A DNA stretch of 64,000 bases. Origin: Isoperla grammatica (lineage: Eukaryota > Arthropoda > Insecta > Plecoptera > Perlodidae). Where the stretch lies: NCBI GenBank assembly GCA_945910005.1, contig OX246741.1, forward strand, positions 35,569,479 through 35,633,478, read 5' to 3'. Shown piece by piece: positions 10,801 through 23,099 of this stretch. The stretch's first letter is position 1. Each line of letters begins with the position of its first letter. The notes below the pieces were generated by a model, which saw nothing but the letters and a program-made list of their open reading frames with translations, made no database searches and was not told the DNA's origin. A program made the position numbers and the translations under genes.

Positions 10801-11510
10801 AGGGAATAAGTAAAGGAAATGTATCCAAGTCATCTATACCTTTCCAATAAGTAGTCACAAGCTATAACAAAGGCCGCTATTACATGTAACATTATTGAGA
10901 TCAAGGTCGAACTAAGCCACCCCATCGACAACTAAGGGTACTTTTTTGTATATGTTTTTAACCATGCTTTCCACGCAAGACTTGTACGTGAGAGATCTAT
11001 ACTTTAAAGCATGTAAACCCCCAACACCAGAACGCGGGCATTTATTCTCAATAAATAGGTCAAAGGTCACAATGTTATTTGACCCTCCCAACTATAAAAC
11101 ATATATTGACCTTTAATTTGTGTTCTAGAGATAATTTTTGACACAACGAGTGGTCACACGATACATTTTCATACATATTAGAAAAATTAGTGACTTAAGG
11201 TCAAAGGTCACATTATCTGATGAAGTTGTGCCGTAAGATCATATTTCGATTTTTTTCTTTATAGAATAGACTTTAAGCTACTAGATTTGAAAATTTGGGT
11301 ATGTACTGATCATATTTGGTGGCTCGTTATTTTTTTTACGTCCCCTCCACCCCCCATTTTTGACCCCTCCCAGCCCCTAAACTAGTAGACTTTTTTGAGG
11401 TCTCCTCTGGGCAGATTGATTAGAATATTTTTATGAGTATTTGATCAAAAATTCACGCTTCTATCACAAAACCCCGAATGATTCGTCTAATCCACTACAC
11501 TATAATAAAT

Positions 11511-11715
11511 AAATTCACATTTAAAGTCTACCCACTGAGTAACTAAACTGATTTGCAGTGGGGGACTTTAATTAAAAGTGACTAAACCAACCCTGTAGGC
11601 TTCGAACACCACCGACGAGTGAGCGATAACCAATCAAAGATCGGTATTTCAAACGAAACGTGCGAACACCTGCAGACAAATGCCAAAATCAACAAGGCCG
11701 ATTCAGAACAACTTT
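11511..11715. repeat. Dispersed repeat R2, copy 1
   Basis: About 200 bp starting GTCTACCCACTGAGTAACTA and continuing through CCAACCCTGTAGGCTTCGAA to AACAAGGCCGATTCAGAACA. Copies are at 13165-13390 and 22285-22515, with an inverted fragment at 13847-13925. The first 45 bp are the complement of the SINE-2 tail, so R2 probably ends like SINE-2 or its LINE partner. Confidence 0.8.
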
Positions 11716-11769
11716 GAATTTATTGAGTGCTTCGTTGCTAGGACGAGGGCTTCGTTGCTAGGAACAATA

Positions 11770-12003
11770 ATAATAACAATAATGTTTCGTAGGAAACCTG
11801 CCCACAGACATCCTCAGGACTAATTGCAGGTATTGCGGTATATGGAGTAGTTAGGAAGGTATGTCCTAGGGCTAAATTCCATCATTCGCTTTGTGACTGA
11901 GGAAAACCTCGGAAAAAACTTCAGTCGGAACTGCTGGTGGACTGGTATCGAACCGGCGACCTTCCGAATTGGAGTCTCCGGTCTTATCGCTGAGCCACCT
12001 CAC
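11770..12003 (-). mobile_element. tRNA-derived SINE, family SINE-1
   Basis: Read on the minus strand: GAGGTGGCTCAGCGATAAGA (A-box-like), then GCCGGTTCGATACCAG (B-box), then CTTTTTTCCGAGGTTTTCCTCAGTC, and a tail with TTTCCTACGAAACATTATTG. It matches the + strand copy at 47247-47520 along its length. Confidence 0.85.
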
Positions 12004-12146
12004 AATATCTACGTTATTCTTTGCCAAAAAATCACGTGACAACAAAATATGTATATATCTTATCATTTTATCGGAAATACATATTGTAGGTTTTTTAGTA
12101 CTTAGAAGTACTAAATGTAAATTTTCTACTATACCTTGTATTGTAC

Positions 12147-12300
12147 TTTCCCCGAAACAATCTTACATATGTTTGCGTCATAGTTGAGTGGTTTGTGGCC
12201 AACCAACCAGTGAGCCCCAATTTTAAATAATGATCGCTGATTGGCCACGAACCAATCGTTTATGACGAACGCATTGTTTTGCGGCTCCGTTGGTCGCGCA
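12147..12300. mobile_element. MITE family M3, copy 1
   Basis: Hairpin with arms TTGCGTCATAGTTGAGTGGT and ACCAATCGTTTATGACGAA around GTGAGCCCCAATTTTAAA. A related copy is at 32768-32908. Non-coding. Confidence 0.7.
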
Positions 12301-13164
12301 CAAACCTCCTCTGCTAGGGGAATCAAGTTGACCTTGGGTGGACCTAACGTATGTGTGCCAATGCCTGTGACCAATGAACTGACAAGTATTGCATGACGTC
12401 ACAGCTATAGCTTTCGGTCGTACCGCGTATATACGTGCGACCTGCGCTAGACCTTGTAATATTGTAGGCCTACCTCGTGTGATGCAATGAGGCGATAAGA
12501 CAGCGACACATACCTTAATTAATTGCATTATACGATTGAATTGTTTGCATGTGCGTCACGCTGCGGTTGGTTCAAATAGCAAAACATTCAAATAACAATG
12601 GTGTTTAGTTAATTCGTGTCAGTGAAGCATGGATAACCACGCACTCGTAAACATTTGCCGAGAATTTGATACATTCCGGGTGATACACACTGAATTACCA
12701 CATGTTGTGTGTTTACATTATTTGATTTAAACTATTCTTCTATGAGTTAGATTATCTAAAAAATTAATAAGAGCTACGTTTTGTTATTGGTTGTTGATCG
12801 CTGATACTTGCTGGTAGCGTCATGCCCTGTTTTTCAACACTTTCAGCTCATTTTTATAAATTAAATCCGTCTCGGTTATCACAATAACATAATATTGTGT
12901 TGATCGCTATCAAGTAGAATAATAACGAAAGTCCCATGCAGCTTCCCTGTCTATATATAGTCTGTTCAATTTCTATTATCGCGTACATGGAAATAACAAT
13001 ACATTAGCAAATATTACCAAATTGTATTTATTGTATGGTATAAGAAAACTAATATTTCAAATTCTCGTGCTACATAGGCACATTTTTTAACAGCACGAAA
13101 GAGGTTTCCAACTGCACAACTGCATGCACATAACTATCAGCACAGATAAATACAAAATAAAATA
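12301..13164. other. Non-coding stretch
   Basis: Includes a CRE-like TGACGTCA near 12395 and GC-rich sequence up to 12500, then AT-rich sequence. No supported gene. Confidence 0.4.
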
Positions 13165-13390
13165 AAAATAAATTCGTATTTATAGAGTCTACCCACCCCA
13201 GTACCAAGACTGATTTTTAGTTGGGGGACTTTAATTTAAAGCGACTAAACCAACCCTGTAGGCTCCGAACACCATCGACGAGTGAGCAATAACCAATCAA
13301 ATATCTATATTTCAATTAATATGAAACACATGAATCAGTGATTGGACAGTGCGAACACCTTGTACGAACGGATTGTAGACGAATTTGTTA
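13165..13390. repeat. Dispersed repeat R2, copy 2
   Basis: Matches copy 1 from GTCTACCCACCCCAGTACCA through CCAACCCTGTAGGCTCCGAA to the GGACAGTGCGAACACC block. Confidence 0.8.
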
Positions 13391-14961
13391 TCTGTACTAA
13401 TCTACTATAGGCCATCTCAATTTCTCTATAACTGTTCCAACAATTTGTCACCATGCAAGGTCACTATTGAGGACGGCGTACGTATAATAATGTGTCTGTG
13501 AACGTTGTGCTGTACATACTGGAACCTCTAATTAGGGTGGGCGTGTATTCACGGTTAAGTCGTCTCATTGTTGTCACACACGCATGCTTGTATGTTAATA
13601 TGTAACATATCATACAGAGAGACAGATGATAATATGATGTAAATTAAGGAGTGAGAGTACGTTGAGCAGAATAAATAAATATATAATTGTATTTATTGTC
13701 TAGTCTAGACACTCAGTTACAAGAACTGATTTTCATTGAGGGACATATATGGCATTTATTGTGTGCTTCGTTACTTTATGACTACAAAGCCAGAGTTTAC
13801 GTATAATATGTCAGTATCTTACAGATAGATGAAAGTAAATTCACAAGGTTAGTTTAGTCGCTTTAAATTCAAGTCCCCTACTGAAAATCAGTCTTGTTAC
13901 AGAGTGGGGTAGATTATAAATACGATTTTTTTAAATTTATTTTAAAGTAAAAAAAACACACACACACCAGTCTTAACCAGAAATCGAACACTACATTATC
14001 TACATTGGAATCATTTTCGGTTTTCCAACTTGTTTTTTTGTTGGCCTTTTTTTAAATTTCAGATCGTTCGTGCCTTGAGCCTTCCTTGTTCCCCGTTCAT
14101 TAGATCGCTTCATACTCCTCGCTCATACTCCCATACTCATTACACTTGTACTGCAAGGACACTTTATAAATAAATACAAACAATACATGAATATGATTTG
14201 AGGAATGGAAGTCACTAAGGAAACCAACAGTGAAATTGACGGAGTTATAAAGAGAGATCGATCTATTCTTGTGTAATCTTGTGTAAGAACGTTCAAAGAG
14301 CAATTTATTCGTGTCAGGAAATGGGTGCTTATAGCAAGTGTGATTTGTTATTCTGCTCTTATAGGTTACCAAACAGCCAACAGTTTGATGATGGTGTTCT
14401 TGTTGATACTGCGAAGGTGGTTTCTCAGTTACGACAAGTGTGCGCATGATTATGGACAAATAAGGACAATTAAATGGAAGAATTGATGATAACCTTAGGG
14501 GCCATACAAATGGAAGCTATTTCACAGGTACGATTTAAAAGTACTATGACGCATACGTAAGTTTAATTCTAACATCTTATCTACGGCGGATGTCAACAGT
14601 ATCGACATCACATCCGATAATCTACTGTTTATTCTAACAACAACAATAATAATAGTAATATTCTTTATAGGAAAGTAGCTCGGGGACAATTCATGTCCAC
14701 AATTCTTAGGTACTGTAGTATTGGTTGTTAGTAACACAAAACGAAAACAATCAAACATATTTTTCACTAATGCGTTGAACAATGGTGCCAACCTCACTTG
14801 CCACCGATATGTGAACTGTCATAGGAATCTCAAAAAACTTTTAACACCTTTTGTAAATGTGGACATATCTAGATAACCGATGGTTTTCCCGAACCTTAAA
14901 ACTATACGGGTGGGCACATCTTGGTGATTATGTTTGAGTATGTTACCATGGAACAAACTGT
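13391..14961. other. Non-coding stretch with R2/SINE-2 tail fragments
   Basis: Holds an inverted R2 fragment (13847-13925, ending CAGTCTTGTTACAGAGTGGG) and a related piece near 13700-13760. Several ORFs of 90-120 codons between 14100 and 15040 on the minus strand have no recognisable motif and no neighbouring exons, and I do not call them. Confidence 0.45.
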
Positions 14962-15215
14962 AGTAAAGGTCTCTCATACCAAGAAGTAAGATAGTGTCAT
15001 TGGAGTCAGGACCGTCCAGAATTAGTTTCCAACTTAACAAGTGCGAATCACTAACGTTTTTCCCGATTATCTAGTACAATTTGGTTGCGTTAAGTTTTTT
15101 GACGGAAACCTGCTTGCACGTTTTCTTGTACGTTACCGTCAAAAAACTTACAGCAAACAAATTTTACTAGATAATCGGGGTAAATAGTGATTCGTGCTTG
15201 TTAAGTTGAGAACGA
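14962..15215. mobile_element. MITE family M1, copy 2 (3'-truncated)
   Basis: Starts GTAAAGGTCTCTCATACCAA and contains the same internal palindrome as the other copies. The right terminal repeat is missing after TTGTTAAGTTGAGAAC. Confidence 0.85.
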
Positions 15216-15930
15216 AACATTAACCATCTGACTTCTTTGGGTACCGCGACTTAGTTTTTGGATTTTTGAAAATTGATTAGTTTGGTAATTTTTTATGGTT
15301 ATTTTATGATCATCTTCTGCGTTCAGTTACATTATATGAGCCGAATATGGCCGCTGTGATGTCATCAGACTTCGTTCTGTTCATACCTGACAAGAGCGGG
15401 AACAGATTATCACGTCAACACCATCAGTCCGGTTGTTATGATGGGCAACTACCACGGATAGGATTCAACACCATGATTAGCAAATCTTCAAGTGATTGTC
15501 TCAAGTGTAGGCGGTGACAGCTAGACCTTATGAGAGCTAGTTTTTATTACATGTTTCCTGTGTGCTCTCAATGTCGGTCGTGATTTCTGAGTGGTTTCCA
15601 AGGTTGGGCCTGATCTATCCCCCCTCGTCACTTTTACACGCGACACTTCAAAATTCGCGCCTGCGAATAATATCATCCCGAGGAAATGCACAAAGGCCCC
15701 ATTGCAGTTACAATACTTTATTAAAATTATCGTTGAACCATTTCCACAAAACATGAATAAAGAGAGTAATAACTAAGGTACCATAAGAAACATATCTGAG
15801 AACTATCTATCACAGAATCAAGTAAAAATATTTCAGTAAAATAAACGTGTTCCTATATGTTTAGAAATAAAAGAATATGGTGCGGTGTGGTTAATTGTTT
15901 GCAAAGCCTAGTTTTATTTAAGGTCCTTCT
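15216..15930. other. Non-coding stretch
   Basis: No supported gene. The overlapping ORFs at 15521-15776 lack motifs. Confidence 0.4.
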
Positions 15931-15995
15931 TTGTAAATCAGTTTTCATAACTGAATAGGATAGACATTAAATAAATAAATAATAAATAAATAAAA
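15931..15995 (+). mobile_element. 3' end of a non-LTR element (ATAAA tail)
   Basis: TGTAAATCAGTTTTCATAACTGAATAGGATAGACATTAAATAAATAAATAATAAATAAATAAA is a typical retroelement 3' terminus with a simple tail (shown here in motif form: AGGATAGACATTAAATAAAT). A close match ends at 23998, and inverse versions lie near 29420-29465 and 57448-57490. Confidence 0.6.
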
Positions 15996-17354
15996 GTTTT
16001 TTTAAAAACACTTGTTAGGTTTCGGTGTGGGAGTTGGGGGGTTTGTGGGCGTTTTTGTCGGCAAAGAGGGCCGGCATGATGTTTGGTTTTGGTTTCTTGG
16101 ATTGGAGTAGGAAAGGAGGAAGCCAGTGAAGGAAGGAAGGAAGAAAGAAAACAGTGAAGATCGTATTCAAATTCAACTGTATAAGGAACACGTCCAAGAA
16201 CTCACAGAACCGATTCGCTGATGCTAAATCGAAGTCCAACTCGCAAAATTAACGTTTTTTTATTAATATCTTGAGAAACTGATAATATATACGATGTTAC
16301 ATTGTGTACCGATAATTTAATGTACCTAATACATGTAGTAGATTGTTTTTATCAAATTACTTACTATAATAAAATAGTTCTGTTTCGAACTTTCCTGGAA
16401 ACGCTCTCTCGGGTTGGACCCCTAAACGCGTATGCCCGAGGGCTGAGCTGACGAGATAGTATGATAGTGTAAGATGAAGAATAATAATAATTGTTCGTAG
16501 GAATACTCGTTATAGGGTGCACACCAGTTTTACCTGATGTGCCCCTCTTCAGGTGACTAACTAGATTATTAGGGTGTTTGGATAGTTCACATTGGCATCA
16601 CAGTAACTGAGTTCAGTGACATCGCAACAAGCCTTATAAACGAAGAATATTTCGAGTTCACAAGGCAGTGTCTTTTATTCTGTCATGGCCGACATTGTTT
16701 ACCTTTCAGCTGTTTAATCATCTTTTAGTTTCGTAAAATTGATTTTCCTGTGATTTTTCACTGTTTCAATGTAACCTATTGTGTGTATATGCAACACGAC
16801 ATTATAATACATGGATATTTCACCATTTAAAGCAGTTGCATGAATCATGTACGGTAGAATAGTGAGAGTAGGGCTGTGTCTAGGCCTAACCTGGCAATGA
16901 CCTTGTAGATAACTCAGTTAAAAGCTTAACTGAGTTGTAGGAACGTAGTTAGGCCGTTAACTGCAGTTAAGGTAACTGCGTTCCGTTCACATAGCATTGG
17001 TAACTGGAGTTAACGTGTTAACTACAGTTAAGAACTGTAATGTGAACAGGGTATAAGTCTATAGGGCTGAACCATCCAGAGCCCCGATACTTTTACTGGG
17101 ACGGATCCCGGCCCCCATCTGTTCTTTGCAGGGATGCGAAGACGAATAGAACCCATCAAGAAACCCACAAGGAAAGAGGAGAGGGTCACTTAGGTACCCT
17201 CACGGGGCGGAGTACCCGTCCTGGAGAATGGGTGTCAAAACCTATCATGATGGTTTGGCACGAATAATAGAGTTATTGGTGGACCGGTGAGAGTGAGTTA
17301 CCAGAACGTGCGTGTACGCGTACGCTGTATGTAGCAATATTACTATGTAATGCT
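15996..17354. other. Non-coding stretch with SINE-1 tail
   Basis: A minus-strand SINE-1 3' part lies at about 16495-16575 (TGATGTGCCCCTCTTCAGGTGAC). Imperfect inverted motifs built on AACTGCAGTTAA and AACTCAGTT cluster at 16905-17045. A GC-rich stretch at 17050-17230 is unassigned. Confidence 0.45.
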
Positions 17355-17777
17355 AATTGTCTACACTTACACTTAAAAGCGATCTTTAAAGTGAGAAGCA
17401 CTTTAAGTCTGGGTGTAGACGCTCAAAAAGCAACTTGAAGTCCCACTCATTTTAAATCATCCTATGACCCCATTTTAAAGTGAGGTACTGTGTTTATCAC
17501 AATCGATTTACGGTATCTCGATTCTGAAATTGCGGGACGACTAGTATTTTAAGGCTATGTCCACAGTTCGTGACATTACTTTAGCACGACAGTAGCCATT
17601 CTGTAATTTTAAACATGTCTCAAAGTTGTGTGGGCCTAGAAGATAAGAAGAAAAGGCGAAATTTCTGTTAAATCACGGGCGGTGATAATGTTAAGACGTG
17701 TAGATGCATGGTTACTTTAAATGAGTAATTTAAAATGGGAGTGACTTCAAGTAAACGTAAGTGTAGACATGGCATAA
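17355..17777. mobile_element. MITE candidate M13
   Basis: Ends TGTCTACACTTACACTTAAA and ACGTAAGTGTAGACA are inverted repeats about 400 bp apart, with further inner complementarity (GAAGCACTTTAAGT against ACTTCAAG). No ORF. Confidence 0.6.
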
Positions 17778-17946
17778 GTTAGTAATATGAATATAGGCTA
17801 GATAACATAAACATGCACCAGATCATGCCTCGCGTACACAATGTACTCGATATAATCACAGTTATTTGTTAGATTGCCGCACACCTTTCTATTTAATTTG
17901 TTTCGGCAACATAGTTCAAAATCTCCATGGATAGACGTAGGTTTAG

Positions 17947-18250
17947 CAGGGGCGTCGGAAGTCTATTTTTCCAGGGGGGGCGAACTTTCCAGCTGACTTT
18001 GCAACATTTTGTAAAAATAGTTGAGATTCAATATCTAAATACAAATTTCCTTCTTGAACGAAATTTCCGTAAGTTACCATGCAGCCAGCCTCTGAAATCG
18101 CTTGAAGGAATAAGCTGAATCTGTACTCTAAAATGCATTTAATTCATACTGGCCATTTTTTCAGGGGGGGCGAGATGATACTCTCGCCCCCCCTGTGCAA
18201 GCACAGGGGGGTCGACTGACCCCCCTGCCCCCCCGGTTCCGACGCCCCTG
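17947..18250. mobile_element. hAT-type MITE with perfect 8-bp target duplication
   Basis: Ends CAGGGGCGTCGGAA and TTCCGACGCCCCTG, flanked on both sides by AGGTTTAG (17939-17946 and 18251-18258). The 8-bp duplication and CAG...CTG ends place it in the hAT superfamily. Length 304 bp, with G-rich and C-rich subterminal tracts and no transposase. Confidence 0.92.
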
Positions 18251-18258
18251 AGGTTTAG

Positions 18259-19640
18259 CAATGTCATAAAAGGGAGAGTGTCGGTTTGGCAACAGTGTGT
18301 TGTTCGATCTCCGCGCGGTTGGTACTGACACAGAGTGATTACCAACTGCCGCCGTCTCGAAGGCAAAAACATTTGAATAGTTGATGGAAAACACTCGACG
18401 TACTCATGCAACACAATCATACACATACTCATACAGAATCATACTCGACATTGGGGTGATGTTCGCGCCGAGCACGTGGGTTAGAGCGTCTGAACATGTC
18501 AGCTCACGTTGACTCACGATAGAGAGCAAACTATGATGAATGCATGGAAAACTGCAGTAGTGCAGTGGACTTTGATATATATAGATTATAATAATTCGTA
18601 CAAGTTATCGTCAAATGTTGTTGATTTTTTTTTTGACATGGTGATTTATTTTTACCATTTAATTTTTTTTGACATTGTGCTTTTTTATTTCGGTGTATTT
18701 TTGTTTTTTTTTGCATAGTGGTTTTACCATTTTCATTTTTTATTTTTTTTTGTGTTTTTAATGGTTTTTATGCCGGTGATAAAAAAAAAAATTGCCAATG
18801 ATTTTTTTATTTTTATTTTTATTTTTCAGCATTTTTTGAGTTGTCAACCCGTCGGTTCAAATATTGTTTCCATTACTATGGTAACGTTAAAAAAATAAAA
18901 TACAAATCATTTAAATTTGATACAACCGTGCCAAAAGGTTTGAAAAATCCGAATGCAATGTTTTGTCTATAGTATTTGAATGGGCTTCTTCAAGGATCTT
19001 TGAGGAGTGTTGACATTATCGCAAGGCTGTATATAGGTGTGTTATTGTAATAACAACATGGTCCAGATAGACGTACATATTTTGTGGAAGATTTTGCCAT
19101 TTGCAGAAGAACCCCATTGGAATACGGGGGAAACGCTTGATTTTCCCCAACTTTTGACATGTATATTGTATGTGACCGGAAAACCGCAGTAGTGCAGTTA
19201 ACTCTGATATAGATTATAATACTTCCTACAAGCAAAGATTACAAACTAGTTTGTAATCTTTGCTACAAGTTATCGTCAAACTGCTAGATTTGAAATTCGA
19301 TCAGAATCCAATACGTTTATCCAAGAGACGTTTGCCAGAGAACAGAGGTTTGGTTGTAAACCTCAAACCTTCCTTCATACAAAAAATAACCTCACTTTAT
19401 GTTCATATATGAACCATCGTAGTAATTTCAAAACAGCTTTGCATACATGTCTGTGAATTATCTATAGACAGTCTTTAATTATTCTAAGACTCAATGGTTG
19501 TAGCAAGAGACGTTATTTGACACGGCTTGAAACACAATAGAAAATTCCAAACATACTTGCGCATTTATTAGGCCATTATGCCTGACAGTTCTAGAGAATG
19601 TTAGCGTCATAGCATTCATCAAGGCGCAGAGCTCCATGCT
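18259..19640. other. Non-coding, T-rich stretch and local duplication
   Basis: Positions 18605-18850 are strongly T-rich on the plus strand with repeated TTTTTGACATGGTGATT-like blocks. The segments 18549-18625 and 19177-19285 are copies of each other (GCAGTAGTGCAGT...CAAGTTATCGTCAAA). No gene supported. Confidence 0.5.
19231..19264. repeat. 34-bp perfect palindrome flanked by short direct repeat
   Basis: AGCAAAGATTACAAACT followed by its exact reverse complement, bounded by TACAA/TACAAG on both sides. The related copy near 18600 reads straight through (CGTACAAGTTATCG) without it. Confidence 0.9.
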
Positions 19641-19814
19641 GCCAGTGGCGTATCCAAGGAGTGGGGGGGGGGATTACGTTCAGCCCCCCCCCATGCCCTT
19701 CATTATAAACCGAGTGTGAGAGAAGAAGAAGAGAAGGGGTAAAGAGGGAACCACCATCATTACATGATTACATTTATTAATGTTTCCAAGTGGCACCAAA
19801 GACCAAACGTTATA

Positions 19815-20035
19815 TGATTAGATATAATAATTTGTTATGTGAGATCTGTCCTGGGACAAAATGCCCCAGTAGGTATTGTGGTATTATTTGAAATAGTTGG
19901 AAAAGTCTTTTATTGCGGTTCAATTCCTGATTGGACTTGTGACTGAGGAAACCGCTTGAGTCAAGATTACCAGTAGCGGGTATCGAACCGGCGAGCCGCT
20001 GAATTAGGGCCTCATCGGTCTCGTCAATGGCTCTA
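19815..20035 (-). mobile_element. tRNA-derived SINE-1 copy
   Basis: On the minus strand: GCCGGTTCGATACCCGCTAC (B-box), then a degenerate CGGTTTCCTCAGTCACAAGT, and a body ending at GCATTTTGTCCCAGG. Diverged from the copies at 11770 and 47247. Confidence 0.7.
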
Positions 20036-20277
20036 GTTGTTAGGAGTATGCTACGTTCTAATACTACGTAGATGTGACACAGTGGCGGCTCGTGGGGGGG
20101 GGGGGGGCAGGGGAGGCAGTGCCTCCTCACTATTTTCAAGTCTGATACTATTTCATTCATCGTGACGGCATGCATTGCGTGTTACGACTTTGAAGCGTCA
20201 AGCATCACTGATCACAGAATAGAGAATGAACTGTTTCCTATGAAGGTCATAATATATCGGAAAGACTGTTATTAAAT

Positions 20278-20420
<143 letters not shown>

Positions 20421-21430
20421 TGCATACGATGAACCTCAATGTTCAATTGATCGAGCTAAACATAAAATGTTGCGATGGATGTAGTGACCCGGGGAATTAT
20501 TTAATTACACACCTGCTCTGTAGCTTCGGGCGAAACTATGAAGAAACAGTTTACAGAATGCAGACTACTTCTTTCGTTCTCACAAGACCTTCTTGCACAA
20601 CGAGACTAAACTTACACGACTGATTTTGCAACTAATAGTTTCGCCAACAACCATTGCGGTCCAGATACTGATTTGTGTATGGTTTGACCTTATTATTACT
20701 TTTCTTTTTATAACCGACGATCATTTAACACTCCTCGGTCTGAATTCTCACTAAATCAAATCTTAGATTAATTATATTCGGGAAGTTTTATCTTTGTGTA
20801 CTAATAATAATGCAGTTCTACAAAAATACATATGTATGGGCATGCACATAACCCTACACTGGCCATCCTGTCCTTTCATGGGACAGGAAAACAACAATAA
20901 AATAAAATAATATGTAGTCTATATGTGGGCTATATTCCCCGTGGTGATCGACCGGTGACCGCAAAGAGTCCTCTTATTTCTCAATCATCACGACCTTGCT
21001 CACTTTCACCCTTTTTAGGTCTCTGTCTCTCTTCTCATTTATGCCAGCCTGTTTTGCGACCTAAGCTCCCGCCAATCCCTTCACCACTCATGACGACACC
21101 GGCGATATGTGTGATGGATTTAATTCGTCTGCCAATGTCATGCATCATATGACCTATCTATAGCTGTCGAGTAGGCCTACGTCGTGAAACCACAAATAAT
21201 AATAATAACGATAAAGAAAACAAAAATAATAATTTGTATTAGATAATATATATATAAGTACCAATACATAACATGAATATAATATACAAATAAATGAGGA
21301 ATCACTTATAAAAACTCACAAAGCCTGATAAGCCTTATCTGTGGGGAAGTAACACACAAAAAATACAGACAAGCGATACAATAGACTGAACAAATTATTA
21401 AAAAATTAAATATCAAAAACAAATAGTTGA
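20421..21430. other. Non-coding stretch
   Basis: No supported gene or repeat pairing. Confidence 0.4.
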
Positions 21431-21436
21431 GAAATG

Positions 21437-21438
21437 CT

Positions 21439-21498
<60 letters not shown>

Positions 21499-21584
21499 TA
21501 GAATAATTATAATAATTATTATAATAATTATTATTATTATTGTTATTTTTACCATAATAATATAATAATAATAGTAATAATAAT

Positions 21585-21629
<45 letters not shown>

Positions 21630-21632
21630 TAT

Positions 21633-21694
<62 letters not shown>

Positions 21695-21712
21695 AAATAA
21701 TAACAATAACAA
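21437..21712. repeat. (AAT)n microsatellite complex
   Basis: Two long ATA-type arrays separated by a partly palindromic TAATTATTATTATTG-rich centre. The poly-Ile frame it yields is an artefact. Confidence 0.97.
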
Positions 21713-22014
21713 CAATAACTCGAGTTTCTAAACGAAGTGGGGGGGGTTCACCTTGCATTGTATCCGCCACTGTGCCCCCTCTTGCAGACGAAGGACACAT
21801 TGCAATAACACCATCCGGCGAAGGCTTTGTTCATACCTCAGTAGCGACAACTATAGTAGGCCTACCTATTGTAATGAGACACAATATTATGTAATTATTA
21901 CAGGTCAGTGTCACTAGCTCACTGTCTCTCTCAACAGGCTGCTGTGTGGCTAGGAGTAGTGCTGTAACACGCATCACGCATTGGCGGGCGTTATAGGACG
22001 TTTGGAACTTGACT

Positions 22015-22140
22015 TCAATCTATCTATACTGGATTACTGTGTATACTTAAACGGTGACTTTTGATCCGTCATAACAAGGAAGCATGTAATAAATTGTATT
22101 AAGTGTTCCCCACCCAACTGAAAACCAGTTCTTGTAAATG
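22015..22140 (+). mobile_element. SINE-2 body fragment
   Basis: ATACTGGATTACTGTGTATACTTAAACGG and AGGAAGCATGTAATAAATTG blocks match the body of SINE-2 at 3520-3600 (given here as AACGGTGACTTT and AAGCATGTAATA anchors). Confidence 0.6.
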
Positions 22141-22284
22141 TAACTGTTTTCGGGAAGGCAACCCTACCGTAATACCGACCTCAGACCATTGTCTACTATC
22201 TCATTCATGCACTCTGTTTCAAATAAAATCAACAGATTATTGGCGTTGTTTCACACATTCGTAATGGCTTTAAATAAATTAAAA

Positions 22285-22515
22285 TAAATTCACATTTAGA
22301 GTCTACCCACTCACTAATTAAACTGATTTGCAGTGGGGGACTTTAATTTAAAGTGACTAAACCAACCCTGTAGGCTTCGAACACCATCGACGAGTGAGCG
22401 ATAACCAATCAAAGATCGATATTTCAAATATGAAACAGATGAATCAGTGATTGGACAGTGCGAACACCTGCGGACATATGCCAGAATCAACAAGGCCGAT
22501 TCAGAACAACTTCAC
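22285..22515. repeat. Dispersed repeat R2, copy 3
   Basis: Very close to copies 1 and 2, from TAGAGTCTACCCACTCACTA through CCTGTAGGCTTCGAACACCA to CAAGGCCGATTCAGAACAAC. Confidence 0.85.
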
Positions 22516-23072
22516 ACGCTTCATTAGATACGCCCGCTGTGATGGAGTTTCCAGGTACCCAAACCATGAGCTCGGTCGTAAATGATCCCTAATAAACCCC
22601 GAATTCAATTACATCGATTTTCCGTTTCTAAGTCGACGTCGGAATATTGTCTATGTTTGGACTAAGGATTTCACTTCGATTAATTGGATTTTCGTCGATG
22701 TTGAGACAATTGACATCGATTCCCATCCCTACTCGTAAACCCGAACTATTAGGAAATAAATACATCTCTCTGAAATATGGCACATTATAAGAATATGCAG
22801 CTAATGCCGTCCCATGATATACTGACTGGGTCTGCTTTTAGCATCACAAGAAGGTTGATAAATATCAGCACAACCAAAGATAGTAAGATATACCATATCG
22901 GGTACAGCATAACCTTCTTTCCAGTAGTCTCGCGATGGCGTAAAGTGAGTGACCTTTCGCGCAGTTTACGTTTCGCGTACTTTACTATTCGCTCACTTTA
23001 CTTTTGGCGCACTTATGCACTTTCCATGTTCCCAGGCACCTAAAGAGTAATCCAGAGATATGTGCAATCTTA
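22516..23072. other. Non-coding stretch
   Basis: No supported gene. It ends in a C homopolymer. Confidence 0.4.
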
Positions 23073-23099
23073 ACCCCCCCCCCCCCCCCCCCCCCCCCC
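23073..23099. repeat. C homopolymer tract
   Basis: About 27 consecutive C residues. Similar G/C tracts lie at 6962, 24821 and 37220. Confidence 0.95.

Larger units (their letters stand above)
7694..11503. mobile_element. Transposon-like structure with about 700-bp terminal inverted repeats
   Basis: The ends are ATAGTGTAGTGGATTAGA and the exact complement. The inverted homology extends, with divergence, over about 7694-8400 and 10815-11503: shared blocks include GGGGTTTTGTGATAGAAGCG, TTTTTGATCAAATACTC and TATAGCTTGTGACTACT. The 2.4-kb interior holds a non-LTR RNase H fragment and a decayed HEEADTR-motif gene. Immediate flanks are TTA on the left and AAT on the right, so I cannot define a target duplication. 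It may be one long-TIR element that received a retroelement insertion, or an inverted duplication around host or transposon DNA. Confidence 0.75.

Noticed and set aside
14100..15040. Three minus-strand ORFs of 73-119 codons
   Set aside because: No recognisable motif, no consistent splice phases between them, and they overlap a MITE copy at the right.
21549..21800. Poly-Ile ORF
   Set aside because: Translation of an AAT microsatellite.
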